From contig AP031351.1 of assembly GCA_037833965.1 (NCBI GenBank), positions 29,586,501 through 29,650,500 on the forward strand: a stretch of 64,000 nucleotides of DNA. The letters are read 5' to 3'. The first letter of the stretch is position 1. Each line of letters opens with the position of its first letter. Below are positions 38,017 to 49,960 of this stretch, in pieces. A program made the translations under genes and the position numbers. The notes beneath the pieces are model-generated. The model searched no databases and had not been told where the DNA came from. It saw only the letters and a list, made by a program, of their open reading frames with translations. The DNA comes from Marchantia polymorpha subsp. ruderalis. Its lineage: Eukaryota; Streptophyta; Marchantiopsida; Marchantiales; Marchantiaceae.

Positions 38017-39845
38017 CTAGAGAAGAAATTCTTTGAAGCGCAATCCCGTGTTCCAGAATTGGGTGATGAATTCCTCGGCAGCCACTAAGGATCCGAGCAG
38101 ATGAGCGTCGGCGTCGCGCATGGTAACCTCGACCTCCTGTCTGACTTTCTGCCCGTTAATGAGGTTTTGGCCTACACTCCAACCTTCCCACTCCATACTG
38201 TCCTGAAGCTTGACGATCAGGCCGTCCTTGCTCACCCACTTTTCCTCGCGCTCATTTCTCACGAATTTCACCATTCGGAGGTACTCGTCTGACACCCTCA
38301 TGATACACCCGCCCGGTTCCTGGCCTGGGGCGAACTCGAGGATCGGCTGCTGCTCCAATCGGTCTCGCAGCATGCCTTCCTGAATCAACTCCTCGATCTT
38401 TACTGCATAACGCACACAATTCGGTCGAGGCTGCTCGACCGAAGTGTGGGCGTCGGACGAGATCCGCTCATGGGCCTCGGACTCCTCTCTTTCGCCAGAT
38501 ACCAGAGTGGCCCGCAGCCAGAGCTTGGGGGGACTTTTCTCTAGAGAAATGAACTCGAGGCCCGAGTTAACCTTGACTTGGTATTCATAGATTTTAGAGT
38601 TTTTATTATTGGGAACCAGAATAGTGAGTTGGTAAATATCAGAACTCAGGCCTAACCTTCTGAAGCCCTCCTCATGCATCTTTATCCGCAGCTTCTCCAT
38701 GGAGCCACGTACCTGCGACGTCAGTCCACATCCGACCAGATCATCTGCAAAATTTCGGTCACGTAAACACAATCCATTCCATTCGGAGACTAATATTTTG
38801 GATTATTTATATGATTTCTTCTTAACAAGTGAACATGCAAAATACAGTATTTATTTATATAGGCCCAGAGGGAAGTACTTCAATTCAGAAGAAGGCTAAA
38901 ACTCCAGTCATCGTCTGATACTCATCATTGTCAGAGCAGGACCAACTTCCATGATCCAATCAGGCATGACAAATTGATGCTTTGGAGAGATTAGAGAGAG
39001 TCTTGGCACAAATCGTATAGTAGGATCGTAAGGTTCGATGAGCACTTGTTTAGCCAAGATCGGTGACCGGGGTAACCATGAGCCCGAATAGGGTGGATTA
39101 TTGATTCCATCCCAGAAAAATCTCATGTCAACCCCGGGTCATATAGTGCGTGGAAACTATCGACAGAAGAAGACTGAAAACTGTCGACAGAAGCACCCTT
39201 CAGAGTATAGTAGATGAGAAGCGTCCAACTTACATGCGGAATCAAGGACTGACGAACTTGCTTAAATAGTGTCGGATTGGACTTTTTGAATTCTGCGCCA
39301 GGGCGATCACTCGCAGCAGGGCCAACATTCCAGCTGCTTCTGCTGCTGCTGCGCGCATTCGTTCTGTCCAGTTGCACGTTCTTCTTGCGGCCATTGACGC
39401 AATGTTCGAGCTCGGCGATGGACTGCTGCTGTCTGAGGTCCAAAGGCACGTCAATGACGAAGTAGGTTCCGAAACGGACCGAAGCAGTCAAACGAGTACC
39501 CACTCGTCTCTCTGATGCCCAATCCTGGGAGAGGGCCAGCTGCCTCTGGCCCAACAGCAAGCCTCTCAGTCTCGAGAAGGCATGCTCCTGCCACTTCGAG
39601 CACTCGACTGCGGCCGCCAGAACTGGCACACGCAGATCCATGCCAACCAATTCCACACCGATCTGGCCCTTGTACTTGACGAATCTCAACTTGTCCTGCT
39701 TGCTCGACGAGCCCTCGAAGAACAGGAGCAATGGCCCATAGTCGCTTTGACCCGTCGTGGGCTGCACCCGACTGTCCGCATTTTCTTCTGCGATTCCTAA
39801 CGAGGACATTCGCCCCGACAACGTACATTCGACTGTCTTCTCCAT
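38017..39845 (-). CDS. Unknown two-exon gene, right-arm copy
   Basis: Exons 39234-39845 and 38017-38712, with a GT-AG phase-0 intron, encode 435 residues from an ATG at 39845 (MEKTVEC). A nearer AG at 38745 would give an early stop, so the acceptor at CGCAG before 38712 is preferred. The left copy has the matching acceptor. I do not recognise the family. Landmarks: FFEGSSSKQDKL, VECSKWQEHAFSRLR, SVRFGTYFV, a basic Ser/Arg linker ending exon 1, then GSMEKLRIK, PNCVRYAVK, EEKWVSKDGLIVK and the C-terminal FWNTGLRFKEFLL. No signal peptide or membrane helix, so probably intracellular. Roughly 55% identical to the left copy by eye. This copy keeps the ATG and looks the more complete. Confidence 0.65.
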
Positions 39846-42428
39846 CTAACAGGAATTAATCGAGAAATCAGACAGCACTTCTTCTGATCAGCGCAGCCGC
39901 AGCCTCAGATAGCAGTCGTGTCTATGTTTATTGATCGATCGATCGAGAGAGAGAAACTGCGCAAAGGGCATTAAAATCTCGTTCTGGAGTGAATTACCAT
40001 GTCTGGGTTGGGGATCCTCTATATAGGGTCATCCAATATTGGGAAGCGGGAAGACCACAAGATAGGAGAGTGGGAAGTCCGAATGAAACTAATTGATCAC
40101 CTGACGCGGCACGCATGACGAGACTTGATACTGCCGCACTAATGTTTGAGCGGTGAGGACCACGGAAGCCTCATGATACACCTTCTCCTGTAATTCGCCG
40201 GCCGCAGAGACGCACATAATCCGGCGTTGATTGCAATGTCCGTCTCGGAAGAAGCGGAATTCCTTTACTCGCGTAAGGTTGAGGGGCAGCAGTATCAGAT
40301 AACAAACTCTTTTCCATGAATAATAACCGTAGAATGAATTAAGAACCCTTCCCTCCTTCGAGCCTTCGAGTTCGAGAGCTTGAGCTGCGTCTCTCCCGTA
40401 AGCTGTTCGTATGACATCTTCCTCCGCTGCGCGAACGACATCGGATTATACTCGATCAGCGCTTCGAACTCGGCGAAGACTGCCGGAGGCACGCTGTACG
40501 GAGCGAGTAGTGCATGCTCTATCCTATTCTGTAATTGAATCAGTAGTATCAGGGAGATGGTGAGGACTACAATATTTCCTTGATGCAGCGAAGGAGTAGC
40601 CCAGGCAAGAGTCGAGGAGCTCGGACAGGTATGCGGGACTGATGCTGTAGCCATAGACGCCCGTCGTAGATGGAATATGAAAGCATGTGGCGATGGTTTC
40701 TACGTAAAGGAAGATGAGATATGTTGAGCTTCCAAATCCAAAACAGTTCGTAGAGACTCTCGAAGTATACAACAGTGAGGCGAGCCATTGTCGCAAGATT
40801 AGCAGAATGAAAAATTGGAATCCACCTGAAAAAGAGGAACCTGCACATTGATGGGAACGTGTAGCCAATCTGAGAACTTTCAAATGCTCCTTTGGACATG
40901 AGTCCGACATAGATCCGTCTTGACCAAATGGAAAAGCTGACTGATTGTTATGGCTAGTCACGTGGCTAGTATATTAAGGAAATAGCTCTTGTGCCTCATG
41001 CTCACCAGACCACTGAACAAAAATTCAGACGGAGATTACGTCAATTTTAATCTTGGGTACGGATGTTTGGAGGAGTGAAAGTTCCATCCAAAACGATGGC
41101 AATGTCGTTGCCCTCATTTATTTCCGGAAAGAGGAAAAGCGTTGAAGGAGGGTGTATGTTTTCTTCAAGCGGATAATCTGTAGAAGCCTTAGAAGCGGTT
41201 TAACTCAATCTACAGGGTTTAGAAACCTTGAAGAGAGTCATCTTGAGAGAACACTTGTGGCGAAGGTTGTTGGAAACAAATCTAGGGACGTCAAAAACAA
41301 GTAAGCATCGTAGAATCTACGTATGGAAATGGGAACGGTGAAATGATGGAAATCTTCTACATGTTAGGAGCAAATCGATGTAGTGAAGAAGGGTGAAAAA
41401 GGTATTGAAAGGTAGAAAAAATCCCGGGAATGGGGAGCAAATGTCAAATAGGAAAATAAAGCACGGGTGAGAGATAACATGATTTGGACGTGGTGGACGT
41501 CGATGAGTCAGCATGGGAAGAAAAGGACTGCAAAGGACTAACATTTGAATACACAGCAAAGACTTGACATTATCATGCTAGAGTTATATACTTTATACGA
41601 AAAGAAGGAGAAAAATATAACAAAAAGGATTGTAACAATCCATACAGAGTCGAAACCAAACCATGACATTTTCTAAACATAATTGCATCCCATGGAAAGT
41701 ATGTGATGTTGTACATAGATTATTTACCATCAAAGAGACTTTGCCCTCCCACTCAATGATATACTGCACATTGAATACTAAGATCTGGTTATCTGTTAAG
41801 CTATCAATATATCGATGAAGAATAAAGTGTACATTTAAGTCACCGCGTTTATTACTCTAAGTACCAAATCTTACCCTCCAATTGTAAGAAACGAGATATC
41901 GGAACACTCTCTGAACTCACATCTTTTCTTCTGTTTCTTTGTAGTATTTATGGGGTGGACTCCAAAACTTCCGGTTAATAGATCTTGCAAGTACAGTCAG
42001 CAAACACTTGCCATTTCAATTCTGCTGAGGTAGGTTTTGTTAAGCAGGGTTGAGAGAGCAAACCTGTGTTAGTGTGGCCCTGGTTACATCAGTCCGAAAT
42101 TGACACAGGTACTGTACAAAAAATTGGATCGCACACTTCCCTGATAACAATGGACAGCTTCCTAGGTGTGTGGTTCTATCAAAAGACAAGGTTCTACTTT
42201 ATTGACTGATTCCGATATTCCTTTTAAAGTAAAGTTCCAAAGACTTTTGGAGCCGAAGTACACCCCATGAACCCGAGGAATTACGATGCAATTAGGAAGA
42301 AGTCAGTAGAACAAACTATCCAATTTACTTTGACAGTGTTTCTAAGACTACAACCCATGCTTGCGCATTAGATGCTGGCTTGAGCAAGAGCTTTACAGGC
42401 TTCCTGCATATTTGACTCATCCAAAATG
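39846..42428. other. Conserved right-arm stretch without a recognised gene
   Basis: Counterpart of 27470-29787. On the minus strand frames of 145 (40524-40961) and 119 codons (40295-40654) are open, as in the left arm. Neither is recognised. A short CGAT run (about 39930-39945) lies in the upstream region of the unknown gene and is shared by both arms. Confidence 0.5.
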
Positions 42429-43930
42429 CTACAAATAAAAATCACTGAGGTTTATCTTTGCCTCCTCTAAGATGAAAAATGCACAGATTATGCGTTGAGT
42501 CCGAGGAATTAGTCCAGAGTAGAAGGCTGCCATTCCTCCTTCTTGCAGGAGGAGCTTAGATGTGGAGGTTACGGTTCTGTGGACACAAAAGGTTAGAAAA
42601 TTAGATCAAAATATTGGTGGACAGACGAGAATTTGAAGCTGCAAGGAGAAGCTCACTGTGTAGTGAGCTCTCATCGAAAGCTTTTCGACCTGAAAGATTG
42701 GAAGTTAGAAGTCCGCGACCAATCGTGCCAATTTTGTGAGCAGAGCACAGTACGAGAGAATCAAAAGACACTAGGTATTACATGCAGCTGAATACATTCG
42801 GGTCCGAAATCATAACAGTGGAATGATCCAAGAGACAAGAAAACTTGGTGGATGATCACATACAGTATCGGAGCTCAGCCTAAATATAACATCACTAAGA
42901 ATACCTGTATTTCTGAAGGTTTAAATTGGCTTCCATCCTGGTTTTTATGGTATCGAAAGGATGGGTGATAAGCGTGGAAATCGATCCGGAAACGACACCA
43001 GCAAGGACAGTCGCCAGCGTGTGTCGACCTTTAAAACTGGCGGCAGCTTGAAACTTCTCTTGAAGAAGTGGATTTACATCCAGATATGCCGCTGTGAAGA
43101 AGCCTTTTCTCACCAATGTTCGAGGTTGAGAATGCAAGTTCTAGCTCACTTTCAGAGAATATATGCTAAGGAGACTTGAGGAGAGGATGAATGGATCAGA
43201 AATTGATCACGAAAGAGATAAATGACAGACTCAAATTATGAAAATGGCACCCAATTATATACACTTCAGCTAATTCTCTTCATGAATCTAAGCAACTGAA
43301 AAAACGAGGAGATTCTGATAACTACCTTTTAATAGGGATTAGTTTTCTGTTAAATTAGTCTGAGTTCCTCCTTCCTGTGCCAAGAGAGCTTTAAGTGAAG
43401 CTTTTAACTGTTAAGAACAAGGCCTAGCTGAAGTCTGCAGTTGAAAGGACATGATGGGAGAACCACGGGAAGAATTTTGATCGATATGTTGAGTGCAGGA
43501 AGCTGAGTAAGACTTGACGATATGGAATGCCTTCTTCTACGGTGAAATAATAAAATGTAATTGGATGGTGTAGACTCATCTAACCGTACGGAGACGTCAG
43601 ACCACGGGAAATCTCAATGACAACCCGACTTGAAAAATATTGAAGAAAGATGGACTCAGAGACAATATGGTGCTTCAGAAAAATCTGTTTCTCAGCATGT
43701 GAATATTATGCAAAGAGCACAAAGTAGAATTCGGAGAGTTATAGTTAAAGCGCTAGTTTATACATACTAGGATCCATATACAATCTGAACGAAAATTTGG
43801 TGAAGGATCGCACCAATCCACGAAAAAAAGATAAAGCTACGTATTTCCGTTCTCTGTTGCTGGATCATAGTTAGTTCAGCAGGACCAGAGCAGAAAGCCG
43901 ACACCATTCCCGCAATGACTGATGCCGGAC
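42429..43930 (-). pseudogene. Mitochondrial carrier gene fragment, right copy
   Basis: Three exon-like segments read in order on the minus strand. About 43845-43930 (GPASVIAGMVSAFCSGPAELTMIQQQR) is a helix with a carrier-like P-x-E signature. About 42906-43135 has FFTAAYLDVNPL and HPFDTIKTRMEANLNLQKY, a full P-x-D-x-x-K-x-R signature. 42429-42579 has EGGMAAFYSGLIPRTQRIICAFFILEEAK followed by TAG. Together they cover the second half of a carrier of the inner mitochondrial membrane. The matrix loop between the first two segments is missing or decayed (a trace, LKALLAQEGG, near 43390), and no N-terminal third is found. I therefore call it a partial or dead gene. Substrate cannot be assigned. Confidence 0.65.
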
Positions 43931-46900
43931 CTGAAACATGGTAACAAACTAGGATGTGGATCATCGATCGAATTTGAGCACACCTTACATGATCAAAGGC
44001 CAAACACCAACCTATGCTTTTGGAAATAAATGTGCAGCAGAAGCTATGGTTAACATATCAATATTAAAATACTTACTTATGAAATTAGTTAAATAGTAGT
44101 TACCGCCTCCACACTTACTTGACAAGCATTTCTTCAGAAAACGATTCACCCAAATTGTAGGGCATTCACAGGAGGTATACTTCCGGCATTTACATTGAGT
44201 CGTCATTTAATATCGGAACTCTAGGATTAAAAGAAGAGAACAGCTAGTTATCACTCACTATACTGAATGCAGTTATCTGATTGGTCTATGTGGATGAGTA
44301 GCAAGTACTTCCGAAATACGACTCTATAATAGAGTGAATGCTAATTAGCCCTAAATGATGGTTAACTAGCCTCCTCTCTAAAAGAAATGTAGTTCTTTTT
44401 ACATCAAAGAACTGTAAGCATTTGCGAAATTGGCAAGCCGCATATTGAAGCGCGTCCAATCATCAGGTGTGAAAATTTTGACGGCTGATGAACTTATTGA
44501 GGCCGGTTAAATGTTGTTATGGTTTTCTCGTACGATCGACAAACATTTGACTACGTAACGAAGAGGTTTCGAGGTCATCTCAACCTTCTTTATTTTGAGT
44601 TTGAAATTTATTTATTTTTAATGTAACAAAAATTTGTATTTTTTTCAAAATGTAATAAAAAAGATTATTTTGATAATATTTATTTCAATTTATAATATTT
44701 TTTATTTAAAAAAATTCATTAAATTACAAAAACTCTAACACATTTTACATTCTATGAATTTGATTATAATTTTTTTTTTGATTTTGCATCATCATCTGTT
44801 TGGTTATATTACTATATGTCATAAATTGATATGTTTTTTATCTCTACTACTATTCATAAGTAGACATTTGTCTTTTCATTGCAATTTTATTTATACTCAT
44901 TATAGCTCTTTACAATACCTATTATAACACTCAAATTTTCTTGTTACTTTAACTCAATAAATTATTTTGATTATTTTCTTTTTCTTTTTCACTATATATG
45001 CATTTCAATTTTGATATTTTAGCAATATTATACTTTATTTTTTACACATTTTCAATTTTTCAAGTAAATATTATATCATCATTATCATTTCAGTTTATAT
45101 ATTTGGTATCATCATTTTGAATTTTCTAGCTTAAAGCATGTTGCAAATGTAATTTTCTTCAAATTGACATTTTGTATTGAAATTTTGATTTTAATTTTAG
45201 GATAATTAGTATTGTAACCAAAAAAATCTCAAATGCAAAATTCATGTCACCGATAGTTACAAATTCATCACAAATGATCATATTTGACAAAAAATATGCG
45301 ATTCACCTCAATGTAAACATGTTCACAAAAAAATATATTTTTCAATCCAAAAGCCCTGTCATCAAAAGATTTTGATCAACTCTCTTATATGATAACATCC
45401 TAACTAGCTCATAGTGATTAGATTTATCAAAATGAGATAAATATGTATTAATTCATACATATCATTCTTTTGATTTATATATTTAGGATTGTGACATATA
45501 TGAAGTACATGTAATTACTTGATGAGACCAATCAAGTGTTGTTTTACTCAGTAGATATACACTAACAGCACACGTCACTTATGTTTTAGTATGAAACAAC
45601 GATGGAGGCAATTTTGATTATGTCAAGTCATATGTGTCGGTGAAAGAGGTATCCAACAACAACTTATAGCTAGCATTATTGAATATCAGGACGTATGATC
45701 ATCCTGGAACTTATAAAAGTCATGATTCCAAGAAGAAAATCGAGAGGAACAAGCAAGTTTGATCACCTCATCATGACTGCTTGCATTGGTGCATGCTAGG
45801 TTTTGTGGACACGATGAACCAACTACTGCTCAAATCAAGCGCGAGCTTCAAAAAGACTTAATTGGGATCTCTTTTGACTCAAAATCACCGGAGCTCGCTC
45901 ATAAAGATTGCTCGCTCGCTTTGTGATTGAAAAATGCAAACGTGTGTGTCCAAGATTCAAGTCCAACCTACAATTCATCCTCGTGCAAGAAAAGATAACT
46001 CAATATCAAGCTACAACATCCCTGAATTTGGAGTAAGATCAAACTTTTGCTTAGAAGAACTAAGACATGTTAACATCTAAGTCTAGTAGTAAAATGCTCC
46101 TTCCATCGAGTCGAGAGATGTCATCAATGTCATTAAAAGCACAATCTCTAGCATCTAAGTCTAGCACTAATATGCTTCATACATCAAGTTGAGAGATATC
46201 ATCTGTCATTAAGAGCACAATCTTTAGCTTTTTTGTTCTATGACTTTTTTAAGTGATTCCAAACACTCAACTTTGTCATAAAGAAAACTTCTGCATATCA
46301 CTTCCTTTAGTTACAACTTTTTTTAGAAGATGAGTTTCAAACTTTTAGAGTTTTTAAATCCTCACACTAAAATAATAACAGGTTTTAGAACTTGACGACT
46401 ATGTGCAGAATCTCATAGGATAAAATGAAACTTGATGGGTCCAATAAGTAATTTGTGTTACGATGAGATCCCGTCGAGTAATTCCTCTCATGACCTTCAT
46501 AGTCTATGTTACGGCGGTTGATTTTTTGGAAATACGCATTAGTATTTGTGGATTTTTATCTGTTTGAACTACTAGGAACATCATCTATGTTATGAATAAC
46601 GCTAGTTGGTTAGTTTCCAGCATATCCCAAATTGGTGTTTGAGAGTTTATGTTTGTTGAAACTAACTTATACTTGAACATTGTATCAGTTCTTTAGTAAA
46701 CAAATATGTTCATGTGGACTATCTAGAGATCAATCACAAATTGTCAACGTCAAATCTGCGTACCTTGTTGAGTGTTTTTTTAATGTTTGTAAGGTGCATT
46801 TAGCTAACAAATGAAATCAGAATTAAGTTCTTTTTGGATGTCATTTCCAAATGGCGTGCGGAAAAATTACTCAACATTCTCGATTTAGGAAAAGTATACA

Positions 46901-48839
46901 ATCTTAACAAAATAGCGTCTTCAAAGGCCAATCAAACAAAGCTCACAGATTACAATCTTGCATTACTTGAATCTATTTGATGAGCAAGTATACACCGAAT
47001 CTTTCCATAAATATCCACAGATGTTTTTTTGAATCCTACTAGGTCAGGGATGTGATTCTTTGGTAGAGCCACTGAATTCATGAAAATCAAAGCGAAACAA
47101 GATTACCTTGTATCCAAGTACGACGATGTGTTTATATTTCATGATCTTGTTATGCATTTTGCTCTAGCCTCATCACTAATGGCTAAGAAGTGAAGACTAA
47201 CAGAAGCATAATAGTTATAGTATCACTTCTCTTGTTCGATTTACACATGAATTTGTTCAATCTTCTTGTGCAATCACTAAGAATGGCAATATAGTTACAC
47301 TGCCAACGCAGTGAAACTTGACAATATGAGCTGCAGATTATACTCCCTCCACTATAAGAGTCTCAACATTTGTCTAGTAAAGTATAAGAAATAAAATCAT
47401 CTTTGTTGATTTTCATGCAAAAAATATGTACACACATCAATCAACTAGAGCAATAGATAATACATCATCCCAATACAACATCGTCAACATTAGGGATTGG
47501 TAAATATGGTAATTGTAGTGACACAAAAATTTATGTTTTAAAATCTTGTGGAATATTTTCAATAGATGCAAATGACCTTAGAGTTGTTTTTTTATCTTGT
47601 CAAAAACCTTAGTACGCATGAGTAAGATGTTTTTTCTTAGAGTGTAGGCTTAGATGAATCCAAGTTGTAGAGCAAGAGACATCTTGACTTCTGCAATGTT
47701 GGAGATAATTATTTGGTAACTATCTGCAAGGATTTGATAACACTAGGAATCAAAAAAGTAGCTCATTTCAAGATACAACAGAATTGTGAAGATGAAAAAT
47801 ATCTCATTTTACTCTCCTTTACATGGATCTAATGAACAAATACAAGGAGATAAGATTTCATTTCCACCATCCATTCCAATCCTAATAGATTGATAACATG
47901 GCGGATAACTCTAACAAGCACAGAGAATTTTGACATGTCATTTCAACTAACACTTTCAATCCTTATGTAACAAGCACATGTATTGTTGACGTGTCGCTAT
48001 CAACTAACACATTTAATCTTTACATATCAAGCACACAAATCATTGATGTGGCAAATATAAATGTAATTATATCTCAATCCTGAATAACCTTTACTTTAGT
48101 TCTAATCAATCTAATATATTTACAAATCTCACGTCTCTTAAGACGCAACTTGCTTGTTGCACATCCGTTTGAACTTTTGAACTATCAAAGATGTATTAGC
48201 TAGACTTTTAATTGGATTTCACGTTCATTCGTATGATATATATACTTTTTATTGAGTCAAATAACTTATTTTAAAATATTTATGAACTCAAATCCGTTTT
48301 TTGAATGTATTTTTCACCTCAAATATCTTAGTAACAGCTATTAAGATTGCTAGAGGAGTTAACACTGATTGATATGTCAATTGCTTTGATTATCATATAT
48401 GTTTTGGCAATCATGACATATAAAATACATGATATATTTTCATATAAGACAAAAATTGCCAACTTGTATGATATTTCATCAACAAGTATAAATATCACAA
48501 AACAACCAATATAATTTGGCTTGAACTTTGGTGTTACTAAGAGATACAAATTTGTTGTAGATAATCAAACATGAATTTTTACATGAAAATCAACTCTTTG
48601 CAATGAATATTTGCATGTTTTTTTAATTTTGAATAATCAATAGTTTTTTCTTTGTTTAGTGTAATATTTTGTGAATATGCTATAAAATATTGTTGAACTC
48701 GGCTACTTTGTTCAAAAACTACAGTTCTTTCAAAATGTTCAAACTTGATAGAGTTATGGAATGAATAACGTATATGACGTAGATAAAATACATCTTTGTG
48801 GATGCATTTATAGAATTGTCATCATTGCAAATGTCACAA
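43931..48839. other. AT-rich repeat region, no recognised gene
   Basis: From about 44600 the DNA is strongly AT-rich with decayed repeats. It lies 3' of the gypsy remnant on that element's strand, so parts may be its 3' end or LTR, but I found no defined LTR. No RNA gene seen. Confidence 0.5.
46074..46227. repeat. Tandem duplication, ~78-bp unit
   Basis: Two diverged copies starting at CATCTAAGTCTAG (46074 and 46152), each ending near AGCACAATCT(C/T)TAG. Differences are mainly transitions. Non-coding. Confidence 0.8.
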
Positions 48840-49960
48840 AAATCAAAAGAGTATTTCATTCTTGTTGCTACTCTAATATGAATGTCCATAACATATCCTA
48901 CACAATTCTATTGGTTCTTTCTATTTGATCATTACTTTGGACATGATAAGTCGTTGACATTACTGATATTGTTCTGAAAGATTATACAAGTTTTTCAAAA
49001 TAAATTAGTAAAATGACAACCTCTATTACTCATTAGGAATTTGCTTAGTACATGATTTGCAAAAAATACATCTAGGAATAATTAAACAAGTTATAGCTCT
49101 AATGATTATGATTAGTATGATGTGAATCATCTTGCTCAACTCTTCTACAAAAATCAAAACCAAATCATTTCTTAGCAGCATTATTAATATCTCACATATC
49201 AAATATCAAATTCATAGTAATATGTTTTCATCGTTGGTTTTATATTATTATTTTTGTTGACAACCAAACATATTTGAACATAAGATTTCACATTCTCACG
49301 TATTTTAGTCTAATAATACAATTGTAAAATAGTTTCCAAGGTATTCTTGAATTTCACATGTTCCACAATGATTGTATTATAGCTTTGTGAGTAAATCTTT
49401 GTGTGTAACTCTTCATCTTGCGGAATACATATATGTTGCTTGTAAAACGTCAAAATCTCTATTCTTCTCTACTCTTCTTACTTGTAGTGCTTTCATGATT
49501 CCTTCATACTACTTTATCTCATGTGTAATCTTGATCCATCAATCCACCCGAATCTTCATTTGTGTAACATGATTAAAACATGACATGCATATAAGAGCAT
49601 TTACAAGTTCTTTTTTACCCTCCATATACACAATCTTCATATTGAATCGCTGACGGCATTCTGCACATCAAATTTGTCGTTTAAACATATACTTTTGAAT
49701 TTCAAAAGAAATCAATTGTTTATGATCGTTCTTCATCACAAATTATTTATCATCAAAGTGTTGCTTCTAGTGTTTTGTTTCCAACACAATAGCTAATTTT
49801 TCTTGTTCCGTTGTGTAGTAATTATGTTTCACTGTCATCAATTTGCAAAAAAATAAAAATTATATGTCATTCTAGTTGAATTATGTCATCCATTGTTGTA
49901 TCTAACTCATCAATTATTAATTTGATAGATCAATTGTAATCATATCACTTGAGAATAGAT
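48840..49960 (-). pseudogene. Decayed Ty3/gypsy retrotransposon pol (RNase H and integrase)
   Basis: On the minus strand, in the right order. RNase H (about 49960-49600) has KLMTVKHNYYTTEQEKLAIV, the KLNxAExNYTTTEKExLAIV block, then DHK, and at the end FNMKIVYMEGKKELVNAL, the IxYxPGKxNxVADAL block. Integrase (about 49070-48850) has FLMSNRGCHFTNLF (IVSDRGxxFTSxFW) and TTYHVQSNDQIERTNR (TAYHPQSDGQTERTNR) with the catalytic Glu at about 48912-48914. Stops are common, and most changes from consensus are C-to-T or G-to-A. The reverse transcriptase and LTRs were not found. RNase H before integrase is the Ty3/gypsy order. Confidence 0.85.

Larger units (their letters stand above)
38004..43290 (-). 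repeat. Right arm of the large inverted duplication
   Basis: Reverse-orientation counterpart of 23640-31342. It lacks the insertions found in the left arm and so shows the ancestral layout more clearly: carrier piece (outer), conserved stretch 39860-42150, unknown gene 38017-39845 (inner). The arms are separated by a spacer of about 6.7 kb. Confidence 0.9.

Noticed and set aside
38745..38772. Acceptor TTGCAG before ATGATCTGG as the start of exon 2 of the right-arm unknown gene
   Set aside because: Joining it to exon 1 gives a stop after a few codons. The next acceptor (before 38712) keeps the frame and is conserved in the left arm.
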